A DNA stretch of 9,805 bases from Gammaproteobacteria bacterium (GCA_003451715.1 DMJN01000007.1:1-9805), one strand, 5' to 3'. Shown: positions 1 to 7,792, numbered from the stretch's first letter. Made by a program: numbers and translations. Notes: generated from the letters alone by a model not told the origin.

Positions 1-456
1 GTTGCTGGTGATATAGGCATAGGATGACTGTGGGTCCAGCGCTGCCGTATCCAGTGCAGGGATGCAGTCATAGTTACTCGCTTCACTATTGGCAACCACA
101 GTGATATCACCATAGCGAGCGGCTTCCTTGTGTGCCAGCTTGGCGAAATTTCCAGTTTCAACATAGGCAGCCTTGCGCTGGGCGAGGCGGTTTATCAGGT
201 TCATGGGTACAGCGGAGAATTGCATCTGCGCGCCACCGTGCACATACAGGATCTTGTAGTTCTGAGGAATATTAGCCAGTTCCACCAGCAGAGCATCGCT
301 TGCATTGATGATGGCGTCGAATTCTTTCGAGCGATGGCTGATTTCGATTACCGAAGCACCCATTCCGTCGTAATCGAGTAATTCTCGTTGGGCCTTTTCC
401 ATTACTGCCGTGGGAAGCATTGCTGGACCGGCACTAAAATTGTAAACACGTGTCAT
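1..456 (-). CDS. serC: Phosphoserine aminotransferase, N-terminal 152 codons (gene continues off the left edge)
   Basis: SerC is a cytosolic PLP enzyme that transaminates 3-phosphohydroxypyruvate with glutamate to give 3-phosphoserine, the second step of serine synthesis. It can also act in pyridoxal phosphate synthesis. The visible part starts MTRVYNFSAGPAMLP and continues with the family signature around EISHRSKEF (residues 38-46; H41-R42 correspond to substrate-binding residues), then HGGAQMQF (73-80; the GGA segment binds the PLP phosphate). It ends at YAYITSN, where the family normally continues with NxTIxG. About 210 of the usual 360 residues lie outside, including the PLP lysine. The start ATG at 456 has AGGA about 8 nt upstream. 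It lies 40 bp downstream of serA on the same strand, so the two are very probably cotranscribed. Oddity: F104 sits where other SerC proteins have the Trp that stacks on the PLP ring. Identity is secure. Confidence 0.96.
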   Translation of the reverse strand, partial: MTRVYNFSAGPAMLPTAVMEKAQRELLDYDGMGASVIEISHRSKEFDAIINASDALLVELANIPQNYKILYVHGGAQMQFSAVPMNLINRLAQRKAAYVETGNFAKLAHKEAARYGDITVVANSEASNYDCIPALDTAALDPQSSYAYITSN

Positions 457-496
457 TGCTTGTTTCCTGAGAGAGTTCCTGAAGCCTTAGCTATTC

Positions 497-1678
497 CTAG
501 AGCACCGTAACCTTGACCACATCTTCGATATTCGCGATAGCAGTGATCGCTTCCTGCGAGGGCGTGCTCTCGAGATCAATCAGGTTGTAGGCAATTTCTT
601 CCCGGCTCTTGTTGAGCATGTCGATGACGTTGATGTTCTGATCAGCCAGAACTGACAGTATCTGGCCCAGCATCTTCGGGACATTCTTATTACAGATAGC
701 GAGTCGTGTGCACTTGTCGGCATTGACATCGCGATCCAGGTACAGATTTGGAAAATTGACTGAATTCTTGATGTTGCCGTTCTCCAGGAAATCCCGTAGC
801 TGATCGGCTGCCATGACCGCGCAATTTTCCTCAGCTTCGGTGGTGCTGGCACCGATATGCGGCATGGAGATTACATCGTCTCGCCCCATCAATTCCGGTC
901 GTGGAAAATCGCTGATATAGGTTGACAGTTTACCGGATTCCAATGCAGCCAACAGTGCTTCGGAATCGACGATTTCGTCCCTAGCAAAATTCAGCAGGCA
1001 GGTTCCTTCGCGCATCGACGCAAACATGTTTACGTCGATTAGATTTCGGGTGGAGTCAAGCACGGGCAGATGCAGTGAAATAAAATCAGAACTTCCCACC
1101 AGGGCATTCAGATTCTCAATGCGCTTCACCTGGCTTGGCAACCGCCAGGCAGCCTCTACGGAAAGAGCCGGATCATATCCCTGTACATTCATGCCCATGC
1201 TGATGGCCATATCGGCAACCATTGAGCCGATGGCGCCGAGTCCGATGACGCTTAGGGTCTTACCGGCGATTTCTTTTCCCTTGAATTGCTTCTTCTCCTG
1301 TTCCATCAACTTGGACAATTCCCCATAGTCGGAGATTTCAGTCTGGGTGCTGGCGAAGTCGATACCCGGGATGATACCGCGCGATGCCAGTAACAGACCG
1401 CACAGCACCAATTCTTTCACCGCGTTAGCATTGGCTCCAGGGGTATTGAAAACAACCACCCCATGTTCGGTGCACTCGCCAACAGGAATATTATTAACGC
1501 CAGCACCTGCCCGGGCGACTGCCTTCAGCTGACCGTTGATGAGCTTGGGATCCAGCTTGTGGCTGCGTAACATTATCGCATCTGCCTCATTGATCTCGGC
1601 ACCCACTTCATACTGCTCACTGGGAAAACGTTCCAAGCCCAGATTGGAAATTGCGTTAAATGTTTGAATCCTGTGCAT
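497..1678 (-). CDS. serA: D-3-phosphoglycerate dehydrogenase, short ACT-domain type
   Basis: SerA oxidises 3-phosphoglycerate to 3-phosphohydroxypyruvate with NAD+, the committed step of serine synthesis, and the next gene (serC) does the following step. An upstream ATG at 1696 would give 399 residues, but the ATG at 1678 (393 aa) is preferred: it has AGGA 9 nt upstream, whereas 1696 has no Shine-Dalgarno, and the protein then begins MHRIQTFNAIS, as in related enzymes. Numbered from the long form, the Rossmann motif is IGLGAIG (151-157), D175 is the likely NAD-ribose acidic residue, and the catalytic set is R239 (NFARDEIVD), E268 (PRPEL) and H280 (PHIGAST). Residues about 328-399 form a C-terminal ACT domain, suggesting control by serine or another amino acid. 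The fingerprint (GANANAVKEL, DFPRPEL, LLNFAR, SVNFPN) matches the short PGDH common in Firmicutes and Bacteroidetes rather than the E. coli form. A different hydroxyacid substrate is unlikely given serC next door. Confidence 0.93.
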   Translation of the reverse strand: MHRIQTFNAISNLGLERFPSEQYEVGAEINEADAIMLRSHKLDPKLINGQLKAVARAGAGVNNIPVGECTEHGVVVFNTPGANANAVKELVLCGLLLASRGIIPGIDFASTQTEISDYGELSKLMEQEKKQFKGKEIAGKTLSVIGLGAIGSMVADMAISMGMNVQGYDPALSVEAAWRLPSQVKRIENLNALVGSSDFISLHLPVLDSTRNLIDVNMFASMREGTCLLNFARDEIVDSEALLAALESGKLSTYISDFPRPELMGRDDVISMPHIGASTTEAEENCAVMAADQLRDFLENGNIKNSVNFPNLYLDRDVNADKCTRLAICNKNVPKMLGQILSVLADQNINVIDMLNKSREEIAYNLIDLESTPSQEAITAIANIEDVVKVTVL

Positions 1679-1751
1679 GTTGTCTAGTCCTGGCATTTTC
1701 TAGCAGCAAAAACCTGTTGCCTTCGCAAAGCATCTTTTTGCAAATGGATTG

Positions 1752-1780
1752 CTTATAACTCATCGATGAGGATCATTTAA
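1752..1780 (-). promoter_or_regulatory. Candidate serA promoter with a palindrome in its spacer
   Basis: Read on the - strand, TATAAG (1752-1757, five of six matches to TATAAT) lies 17 bp downstream of TTAAAT (1775-1780, three of six matches to TTGACA). This would start transcription about 65 bp before the serA ATG at 1678. The spacer holds a perfect 12-bp palindrome, CTCATCGATGAG (1759-1770), positioned as an operator would be. The boxes and palindrome are read directly; their function is inferred. Confidence 0.4.
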
Positions 1781-1791
1781 TGTGATACCGC

Positions 1792-1813
1792 CTGCCAAGC
1801 AAGGTACTGGCAG
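1792..1813. repeat. Small inverted repeat in the serA / MBL-hydrolase intergenic region
   Basis: CTGCCA (1792-1797) and TGGCAG (1808-1813) are exact reverse complements separated by 10 bp, just upstream of the candidate serA -35 box. It could be a weak hairpin or a half-site pair for a regulator, but a 6-bp match may be chance. No good + strand promoter for the gene at 1965 was recognised in this region. Confidence 0.25.
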
Positions 1814-1964
1814 AATCTATGCGGAAAACCGGAATTTTTAAAGCGGGCAATTATGTCGCGAATCGCGCTGAAACTCCAGAGGCATTTCGCTTCAGACCGC
1901 CCAGAAAGTTTAGCCAACGCTGGTGCCGGGTTATGATTGGATTTTTAGTCGGGAAGGCACGTTG

Positions 1965-2828
1965 ATGAAGGGATTTGAACCAGGATTACCCACGCCGATA
2001 GCAGATACTAGCGTTCCCGTGCACCGCATACTGGGACGCAATCCCAGCGCGATGACTGGCCCCGGCACGAATAGCTACCTGATAGGGGAGAACAGCTTAT
2101 GCCTGTTGGACCCTGGTCCGATCGATGCTGCACAGCTGGACAGCTTCATGGCTGCTATCGGTGAGAGGCAGTTGCAATACATCCTGATTACTCACACCCA
2201 CGGCGATCACTCGCCGGGGGCATCAGCTGTTCAAGAGGCCACCGGGGCCGAGTTGGTGGGTATGCCGGCTCCGGCTGTGGCGGGTCACGACAAATCCTTC
2301 AGACCAAGCCGTAGCTGGCAGCATGGGGACATTCTGCAATGCGGTGAATACAGAATCCGCCTCATCCACACTCCAGGACATGTCTCCAATCATTACTGCT
2401 TTCTCCTGGAACAGGAACAACTGCTCTTCACAGGGGATCATGTGCTTCAGGGAACCACATCGGTGATCCTGCCTCCGGATGGGGATATGGGGCAGTATCT
2501 GGACTCCTTACGATTCCTGCAGACGCTGGATTTACGTTACTTTGCGCCGGGCCATGGCGACCTCATGGATCAACCACAGCAAGAGCTGGAGGCACTGATC
2601 AGCCACCGCCTCAGACGCGAGCAGAAAATAGTCGATAGATTGGCGCTGTTGGGTCGGTGTGACATGGAAAGACTGGTGAGAAGTGTGTACGACGACATAG
2701 GCGAACACCTGATTCCCTGGGCGAAGAAGACGCTGCTGGCGCATCTGATCAAACTCGAACGCGAGGGAGGAGTCGTCTTGGAGAATGGGCAATGGCAACT
2801 GAGAAACGACAATGAAACTACAATCTGA
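1965..2828 (+). CDS. Metallo-beta-lactamase-fold hydrolase, LACTB2-like
   Basis: A 287-residue soluble MBL-fold protein. Metal ligands are all present (numbered from M1 at 1965): H77-x-H79-x-D81-H82 in [11 protein letters not shown]139 in TPGH, D158 in TGDH and H197 in PGHG, so a dinuclear zinc hydrolase is expected. The N-terminal [12 protein letters not shown] resembles the start of the LACTB2 group. The C-terminal ~70 residues, with [11 protein letters not shown] and [14 protein letters not shown], look like the winged-helix tail of that group. Human LACTB2 is an endoribonuclease; the substrate of bacterial relatives is mostly unknown, and thioester or other ester hydrolysis is possible. 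A GTG at 1923 would add 14 residues, but the ATG at 1965 has GGAAGG 7 nt upstream and is preferred. It is the first gene of a three-gene unit, with the next gene 17 bp downstream. Confidence 0.85.
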   Translation: MKGFEPGLPTPIADTSVPVHRILGRNPSAMTGPGTNSYLIGENSLCLLDPGPIDAAQLDSFMAAIGERQLQYILITHTHGDHSPGASAVQEATGAELVGMPAPAVAGHDKSFRPSRSWQHGDILQCGEYRIRLIHTPGHVSNHYCFLLEQEQLLFTGDHVLQGTTSVILPPDGDMGQYLDSLRFLQTLDLRYFAPGHGDLMDQPQQELEALISHRLRREQKIVDRLALLGRCDMERLVRSVYDDIGEHLIPWAKKTLLAHLIKLEREGGVVLENGQWQLRNDNETTI

Positions 2829-2845
2829 ATTGCCTTAAGAATCCG

Positions 2846-3169
2846 ATGAGTAGTGAACGCGAACAATGGCATCTCTATCTTATCCGCGCGAGTGATGGCA
2901 GCTTGTACACCGGTATAACAATCGATGTTGAGCGGCGTTTCCTCGAGCATCAGAATCAGAATCCCACTTCCGGTAGTAGTAAGGGTGCCAAGGCACTGCG
3001 CGGCAAACAGCCCCTCAGCCTGGTTTTTCAGGTTCCTGTTGGAGATCGATCCGCCGCTTCGCAACTGGAGTATCGGGTCAAACGCTTAACCAAGCCTCAG
3101 AAAGAAGCCCTAGTACGCGGAGAATTCAGTATCGAGTCCCTTGCAGCCGCAAGTACAACCGATGAGTGA
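2846..3169 (+). CDS. GIY-YIG domain protein, YhbQ/UPF0213-like
   Basis: A 107-residue protein that is essentially one GIY-YIG nuclease domain. The two signature strands appear as HLYLIR (residues 9-14; Y11 in the GIY position) and LYTGIT (20-25; YTG in the YIG position). VERRFLEH follows (28-35, with the conserved Arg and His), then ASQLEYRVK (71-79), whose E75 matches the metal-binding Glu of the fold. The length is usual for the YhbQ family. Members are stand-alone small proteins; E. coli YhbQ has been linked to DNA nuclease activity, but a physiological role is not firmly established. The start ATG has no strong Shine-Dalgarno and lies 17 bp after the upstream stop, so translation may depend on the upstream gene. 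Its end overlaps the next gene by 8 bp. Confidence 0.88.
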   Translation: MSSEREQWHLYLIRASDGSLYTGITIDVERRFLEHQNQNPTSGSSKGAKALRGKQPLSLVFQVPVGDRSAASQLEYRVKRLTKPQKEALVRGEFSIESLAAASTTDE

Positions 3170-4133
3170 TCGAGACGCCACCGCAGTGGCAGATAAAATT
3201 CCCATCGGAATCAGTAGTTGTCTGATGGGGGAGCCGGTGCGCCACGACGGTGGGCACAAGGCTCATCCCTATATTATGCAGACACTGGGTGCTTATTTTG
3301 AATTGCGCTCCTTCTGTCCTGAACTTGCCATTGGACTGGGCGTACCCCGCAAACCGATCCGCCTTCAGCGCAAAGATGGGGCGACCATTCGCTGTGTCTT
3401 CGTCGATGACGATTCCCGGGACTGCACCGATGCTCTGCAGCTGGCGGTCGATGAGCAAAGCCAATTTCATGGCCGCCTGTGCGGCTATATCCTCAAACAG
3501 GATTCGCCCAGTTGTGGCATGGAAAAGGTAAAGGTCTGGGAGGGCCAGACTCCCTTACGCGATGGGGTTGGAATCTTTGCCAGGCGCTTGATCGAGAATT
3601 TCCCCTATCTACCGGTGGAAGAGGAAGGTCGGCTCGGAAACTCCGGTGTGCGGGAAAATTTCATCCACAGAGTGTTCGCTCTGTCTCGTTGGCACGAATT
3701 TGTGGCGAATCGATTCTGCGTGAATGGATTGATCGACTTTCATGCACGGCACAGCCTGGTGATCATGAGTCACGATCGGCTACAGAAGCAAAGACTGGAG
3801 CAGCTGGTCGCGGCAACCGATGAGTCGAATCTAGCAGAGAATGCAGAACGATATCTGCATCGCTTCATGAAGATCTTAAGTGTGGTAGCTACTCGAGAAA
3901 ATCATCTCGCTGTGCTACGGCATGTAAAAGCTACTCTCCCTAAGCAGCTGAGTGGTGCAGAAGAGTCTGAGTTGGTGGAGGCGATGGAAAAATACCGGGC
4001 TGGTGGCGTATCGGTAATGGTACCCATAACGCTACTGAATCGGTTCTTCAAAAAACACCCAAACGACAGCATTGTGAACAGCTGGTATATGAATCCGACT
4101 CCCGCCGAATTGCAATTGCGAGGAGATACCTGA
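3162..4133 (+). CDS. DUF523-DUF1722 fusion protein (TudS-like domain plus YbgA-like domain)
   Basis: A 323-residue two-domain protein. Residues about 13-150 are DUF523: [15 protein letters not shown] near the start, then SFCPE and DSPSCG. Its three conserved cysteines (C20, C52, C118 from this start) match those that hold an iron-sulfur cluster in the thiouracil desulfidase TudS, a DUF523 protein. Residues about 175-315 are DUF1722 (YbgA): [23 protein letters not shown], and the ending [20 protein letters not shown]. The DUF1722 function is unknown. The fusion itself is common in proteobacteria. The ATG at 3162 overlaps the upstream stop by 8 bp, and a TTG at 3141 would add 7 residues. It probably removes sulfur from a thiolated base or related molecule, but this rests on the first domain only. 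It is the last gene of its unit, ending 24 bp before the convergent nhaC stop. Confidence 0.87.
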   Translation: MSDRDATAVADKIPIGISSCLMGEPVRHDGGHKAHPYIMQTLGAYFELRSFCPELAIGLGVPRKPIRLQRKDGATIRCVFVDDDSRDCTDALQLAVDEQSQFHGRLCGYILKQDSPSCGMEKVKVWEGQTPLRDGVGIFARRLIENFPYLPVEEEGRLGNSGVRENFIHRVFALSRWHEFVANRFCVNGLIDFHARHSLVIMSHDRLQKQRLEQLVAATDESNLAENAERYLHRFMKILSVVATRENHLAVLRHVKATLPKQLSGAEESELVEAMEKYRAGGVSVMVPITLLNRFFKKHPNDSIVNSWYMNPTPAELQLRGDT

Positions 4134-4157
4134 TCTTCTCACCCGCTGATCATTGGT

Positions 4158-5639
4158 TCAGGCAGTTTGTTCCGCAACAGCCGGGGTGATCTTGATATTC
4201 AGGAAACCATAGATTACGGCAATTACCGGATTGATCAGGTTAAAGAAACAATAGGGCAGGTAGGCGAAGGTGGCGACCCCAAGGGTACCGGCCATATAGG
4301 CTCCACAGGTATTCCACGGAACCAGGGGTGAAGTAATCGTACCGGCATCTTCCAGGGTGCGGGACAGATTCTTCATGTCCAGATTGCGGTTCTCATATTC
4401 CAGCTTGTACATGCGACCGGGAAGTACCACGGAGATATATTGATCCGAAGTGATGATGTTCGCCCCTATACAGGTTGCAATGGTGGCAGCGATGAGGCTA
4501 CCGGTGCTATGTACGAAGGAGAGAGCAAAGTCCACTAGGCGGCTCAGCAGTCCGGTATGATCCATTACCGCTCCAAAGACCATGGCGCAGAGCACCAGCC
4601 AGACGACAGTCAGCATAGAGCTCATACCACCACGAGTCATGAGCTCGTCCAGCGTGGCATTGCCGCTGTCGAGTACAAAGCCGTCAAACAGCGTGTGCCA
4701 CACACCTTTGAAGAGCCCGAGGAATACATTGGGCGCATCGCCAGCCAGTGCCATGATGACGGGGCGTTGAAAAATCAGCGCCAGTATTACACCCACCAGG
4801 GCACCGCTAACGATGGTGGGAATGGGTGGCAATCTCCTGTTTGCCATGAACAGCAACAGTGCAACCGGTAGCAGCATCATCGGACTAATGGTGAAATTTT
4901 CTGTCAGCAGTCCCATGGTGATCTCGAGATCATCGGCGCTTGCGCTAGTGTCAATGTTCAGGCCGATCAGGCTGAACATGATCAGTGCAATGACGATGCT
5001 GGGGATAGTTGTCCACACCATGTGCCCAATGTGAGTAAACAGGTCAGTCCCCGCGACGGCGGGTGCCAGGTTGGTAGTTTCTGATAGGGGAGACATCTTG
5101 TCCCCAAAATAAGCGCCGGAAATAATCGCGCCAGCGGTAATCTCCAGTGACAATCCCATTCCTCCGGCGGCTCCAATCAGCGCAATGCCCACGGTTCCTG
5201 CAACGGTCCAGGAGCTGCCGATGCTCAGTGAAATCAATGCACAGATCAGTGCGCTGGCAACATAAAAAATTGCAGGATCCAGAATCAACAAGCTGTAATA
5301 AATCATGGTGGGCACAGTGCCGGAGAGAATCCAGCTGCCTATCAACATGCCAACGCAGAATAGTATTAACAGCGGTTTAATGGCCACCGTGATACCTGAC
5401 ACAATACTGGTCTCAATATCAGTCCAGCTCTGACCATTATTCCAGCCCACCAATGCCGCCACGGCTGCTCCCACACAGAGCGCAATCTGATTGGGTCCAT
5501 AGCTGGCGTCTTCGCCAAATAAATAGACTGAAAGAGAAAGCAGGCAAACCAGTACAGAGACAGGAATCAGCGCCTGTAACACAGTTGGTGTAACTGCGCC
5601 GTCCGCTTTGCTCAATTCACTGTCCTGGGTAGTTGCCAT
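4158..5639 (-). CDS. nhaC: NhaC-family Na+/H+ antiporter
   Basis: A 493-residue inner-membrane protein with many hydrophobic segments (roughly 11-12 helices), the usual length for NhaC. The family is recognised from SIGSSWTVAGTVGIALIG (139-156), GAYFGDKMSPLSETTNLAP (175-193), NIITSDQYISVVLPG (394-408) and DAGTITSPLVPWNTCGAY (431-448), all rich in polar residues inside membrane segments. NhaC proteins exchange cytoplasmic Na+ for protons. Some members, such as MleN, couple malate and lactate exchange instead, so the substrate is not certain. The ATG at 5639 has no Shine-Dalgarno and directly follows a hairpin. A TTG at 5615 (codon 9) has AGGA 7 nt upstream and is an alternative start that would remove only eight hydrophilic residues. 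The gene is convergent with the DUF523 gene, divergent from proA, and forms its own transcription unit. Confidence 0.9.
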   Translation of the reverse strand: MATTQDSELSKADGAVTPTVLQALIPVSVLVCLLSLSVYLFGEDASYGPNQIALCVGAAVAALVGWNNGQSWTDIETSIVSGITVAIKPLLILFCVGMLIGSWILSGTVPTMIYYSLLILDPAIFYVASALICALISLSIGSSWTVAGTVGIALIGAAGGMGLSLEITAGAIISGAYFGDKMSPLSETTNLAPAVAGTDLFTHIGHMVWTTIPSIVIALIMFSLIGLNIDTSASADDLEITMGLLTENFTISPMMLLPVALLLFMANRRLPPIPTIVSGALVGVILALIFQRPVIMALAGDAPNVFLGLFKGVWHTLFDGFVLDSGNATLDELMTRGGMSSMLTVVWLVLCAMVFGAVMDHTGLLSRLVDFALSFVHSTGSLIAATIATCIGANIITSDQYISVVLPGRMYKLEYENRNLDMKNLSRTLEDAGTITSPLVPWNTCGAYMAGTLGVATFAYLPYCFFNLINPVIAVIYGFLNIKITPAVAEQTA

Positions 5640-5640
5640 A

Positions 5641-5670
5641 ATGCTGCGCTGCTAAGGAAGTCCGCAGCAT
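5641..5670 (-). promoter_or_regulatory. Hairpin directly upstream of the nhaC start
   Basis: ATGCTGCG (5641-5648) and CGCAGCAT (5663-5670) are perfect reverse complements around a 14-nt loop. In the nhaC mRNA the 3' arm ends one base before the annotated ATG at 5639, where a ribosome binding site should be, and the loop holds no Shine-Dalgarno-like sequence. It may control initiation, or indicate that translation really begins at the TTG at 5615. The repeat is exact; its role is inferred. Confidence 0.45.
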
Positions 5671-5695
5671 ATCGGTATTGGGGTCTGCCTGTCTA

Positions 5696-5724
5696 TTTAT
5701 GGGCCTGAGCGGCTCGAAAGTCAC
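5696..5724 (-). promoter_or_regulatory. Candidate nhaC promoter
   Basis: On the - strand GTGACT (5719-5724) and CATAAA (5696-5701) are separated by 17 bp, each matching its sigma-70 box at four of six positions. This would place the transcription start about 50 bp before the nhaC ATG. Weak, and offered only as the best candidate in this stretch. Confidence 0.25.
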
Positions 5725-5734
5725 CGAATTGAGG

Positions 5735-5740
5735 TATAAT
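5735..5740 (+). promoter_or_regulatory. Perfect -10 box facing proA
   Basis: TATAAT at 5735-5740 is an exact sigma-70 -10 box. No good -35 box is seen 16-18 bp upstream (GGCTCG at 5711-5716 is poor), so the promoter may need an activator. Transcription from here would give a leader of about 130 nt before the proA ATG. It is the likely promoter of the proA-nadD-rsfS-rlmH run. Confidence 0.45.
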
Positions 5741-5879
5741 CTGGCACTTCATGGCGGGTGTTAATGGCTTAGTAATGACCAGTAATTGGCTGTTGGCTGA
5801 AGCTACTCGCGATAATCTCAGACTTGATAGAGACTGAATTAGCTCGAAATGATTCGAAGTGAATAGTGCAGAAAGTTAC

Positions 5880-7139
5880 ATGACTGATATCGAAGCCTAC
5901 ATGCTGAAGCTGGGATCCCAGGCGCGCTCGGCGTCCCGGGAAATAGCCAAGGCCACTACTGCGCAGAAGAATTCTGCACTTCAGGCAATCGCCGAGGCGA
6001 TCCATTGCCAGTGCGACCAATTGCTGGCGGCGAACCAGCTGGACCTGGCGGCAGGGCATGAAAAAGCCCTCGAGTCTGCTCTGATGGATCGGCTGGAATT
6101 AACCGAGGCTCGCATTGACGCCATGATTGAAGGCCTGCGCCAGGTTGCTGCCCTGGATGATCCGGTTGGTGCAATCAGCGATCTCAAATACCGCCCCAGC
6201 GGTATCCAGGTAGGTCGCATGCGAGTGCCACTGGGAGTGATTGGCATAATTTATGAATCGCGTCCCAATGTAACCTGTGAGGCAGCCAGTCTCTGTTTGA
6301 AATCTGGCAATGCCACAATTTTACGCGGTGGCTCCGAGGCGATCCGTTCCAATCAGGCGATTGCCGAATGTATATCACAAGGGCTGGAAGCAGCCGGATT
6401 AAACCGACATGTAGTACAGGTGCTGGACCGGGTTGACCGCGAAGCCGTCGGCAAGCTCATTACCATGCCGCAGTATGTCGATGTGATTGTTCCCAGGGGC
6501 GGTAAGGGGCTCATCGAGCGCATCAGCAATGACGCTAAAGTTCCGGTCATCAAACATCTGGATGGTAATTGCCACCTTTATATAGACGACAAGGCAGATC
6601 TCGAAAAATCCATCAGTGTAGCGGTAAATGCCAAGACTCAGCGCTATGGGACCTGCTGTACGTTGGAGTCACTGTTGGTTGCCTCAGGCATTGCAGAGAA
6701 AGTCTTACCGCCACTAGCTGACCAGTTTCAACAACACCAGGTTGAATTACGTGGTTGCGAGAAGACCCGCAGCATCATCGATGGAGTGGGGGAAGCGAGT
6801 GAAGAAGATTGGGAAACGGAATACCTGGCACCTGTACTATCCGTAAAAATAGTAAACGATGTAGACGAGGCCATCGATCACATTAATAAATACAGCTCAC
6901 AACACACCGACTCCATAATGACTGAGGATCACAGCAGGGCACAGCGGTTTCTCAGAGAAGTCGATTCAAGTTCGGTAATGATAAATACTTCGACACGCTT
7001 CGCCGATGGCTTCGAGTATGGACTCGGCGCCGAGATCGGTATTTCTACCGACAAGCTACATGCCCGAGGCCCGGTAGGTCTGGAAGGATTGACGTCGCAA
7101 AAGTATATCGTACTGGGTGACGGTCATATCCGGCAGTGA
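5880..7139 (+). CDS. proA: Glutamate-5-semialdehyde dehydrogenase (gamma-glutamyl phosphate reductase)
   Basis: ProA reduces gamma-glutamyl phosphate to glutamate-5-semialdehyde with NADPH, the second step of proline synthesis, in the cytosol. From the ATG at 5880 it is 419 residues, close to the 417 of E. coli. A GTG at 5859 would add seven; neither start has a strong Shine-Dalgarno, so the choice rests on length. The aldehyde-dehydrogenase fold is shown by [12 protein letters not shown] (about 121-132) and [15 protein letters not shown] (140-154). PRGGKGLI (205-212), the catalytic cysteine in KTQRYGTC (C259) and the C-terminal [16 protein letters not shown] also fit. The catalytic Cys is followed by a second Cys where Asn is usual. 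proB is not in the window; the neighbours are nadD and its cluster, as in Pseudomonas. Its TGA overlaps the nadD ATG by one base, so the two are coupled. Confidence 0.96.
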   Translation: MTDIEAYMLKLGSQARSASREIAKATTAQKNSALQAIAEAIHCQCDQLLAANQLDLAAGHEKALESALMDRLELTEARIDAMIEGLRQVAALDDPVGAISDLKYRPSGIQVGRMRVPLGVIGIIYESRPNVTCEAASLCLKSGNATILRGGSEAIRSNQAIAECISQGLEAAGLNRHVVQVLDRVDREAVGKLITMPQYVDVIVPRGGKGLIERISNDAKVPVIKHLDGNCHLYIDDKADLEKSISVAVNAKTQRYGTCCTLESLLVASGIAEKVLPPLADQFQQHQVELRGCEKTRSIIDGVGEASEEDWETEYLAPVLSVKIVNDVDEAIDHINKYSSQHTDSIMTEDHSRAQRFLREVDSSSVMINTSTRFADGFEYGLGAEIGISTDKLHARGPVGLEGLTSQKYIVLGDGHIRQ

Positions 7140-7771
7140 TGGCGCGATTGGGCGTGCTAGGGGGTATGTTTGATCCGGTGCATAACGGGCACATACAGGC
7201 CGCCTGCTATGCCCTTGAACGGCTGTCCCTCGATGGCATCAAGATGACCCCCTGCTCAATTCCGAATCATCGAGACCCTGCCATCGCCAGCGCGCAGCAT
7301 AGATTAGGAATGCTGGAATTAGCCACCACCGAATATCCCGCAATTACAATCGACTCCTGTGAAATTGATCGTGCCGGAATTTCGTATACTGTAGATACGC
7401 TGTTGTCCATCCGACAATCGGTCGAGGTCGATCAGCTGGTGTTGATACTGGGGCTGGATTCATTTAATGGCATTATTCAGTGGCACGATTGGAAACAGAT
7501 ACTGAAACTGTGCCACCTGCTGGTATTATCGAGACCGGGAATGATGGTACAGGATGCGGTGGCAACAGGGACTCAACTGGCGGCAAGGGAAGTTAATTCG
7601 GTCGGCGAACTGTTTGCCAGATCTGAGGGCAATATATTGCTGGCGCAGGACTTCCATCAGGATATTTCCTCGACTGCTGTTCGGGCGCAACTACAATCAC
7701 AGGAAGATAATTCGACATGCGTCGATCACAAGGTATTGCAGTACATAGCTGAGAATAATCTCTATAGTTAA
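7139..7771 (+). CDS. nadD: Nicotinate-nucleotide adenylyltransferase
   Basis: NadD adenylates nicotinate mononucleotide with ATP to give deamido-NAD, an essential step of both de novo and salvage NAD synthesis. The 210-residue protein shows the nucleotidyltransferase motif LGGMFDPVHNGHI (7-19, with the catalytic HxGH), then SYTVDTL (82-88), GLDSFNGIIQWHDW (105-118) and the second ATP-binding motif ISSTAVR (176-182). Length is typical. A GTG at 7136 is possible, but the ATG at 7139 overlaps the proA TGA by one base (TGATG), a classic coupled arrangement, and gives the normal N terminus. rsfS follows after 21 bp. Confidence 0.95.
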   Translation: MARLGVLGGMFDPVHNGHIQAACYALERLSLDGIKMTPCSIPNHRDPAIASAQHRLGMLELATTEYPAITIDSCEIDRAGISYTVDTLLSIRQSVEVDQLVLILGLDSFNGIIQWHDWKQILKLCHLLVLSRPGMMVQDAVATGTQLAAREVNSVGELFARSEGNILLAQDFHQDISSTAVRAQLQSQEDNSTCVDHKVLQYIAENNLYS

Positions 7772-7792
7772 GTAATTATTGAAAAGTCAGGA

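Noticed and set aside
130..381. An 83-codon + strand frame at the left edge
   Set aside because: It is antisense to serC, whose motifs are clear in the - strand frame.
1923..1964. GTG start extending the MBL hydrolase by 14 residues
   Set aside because: The ATG at 1965 has a good Shine-Dalgarno, and the extension does not look like the family N terminus.
2570..3064. A 164-codon open frame on the - strand under the MBL and GIY-YIG genes
   Set aside because: Both opposite-strand genes have clear family motifs in their own frames, and the translation has low-complexity Ser-rich stretches typical of a shadow frame.
4134..4157. Possible bidirectional terminator between the DUF523-DUF1722 gene and nhaC
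   Set aside because: The 24-bp gap has only a 5-bp inverted match near it (CCTGA and TCAGG) and no T run, so no terminator can be supported.
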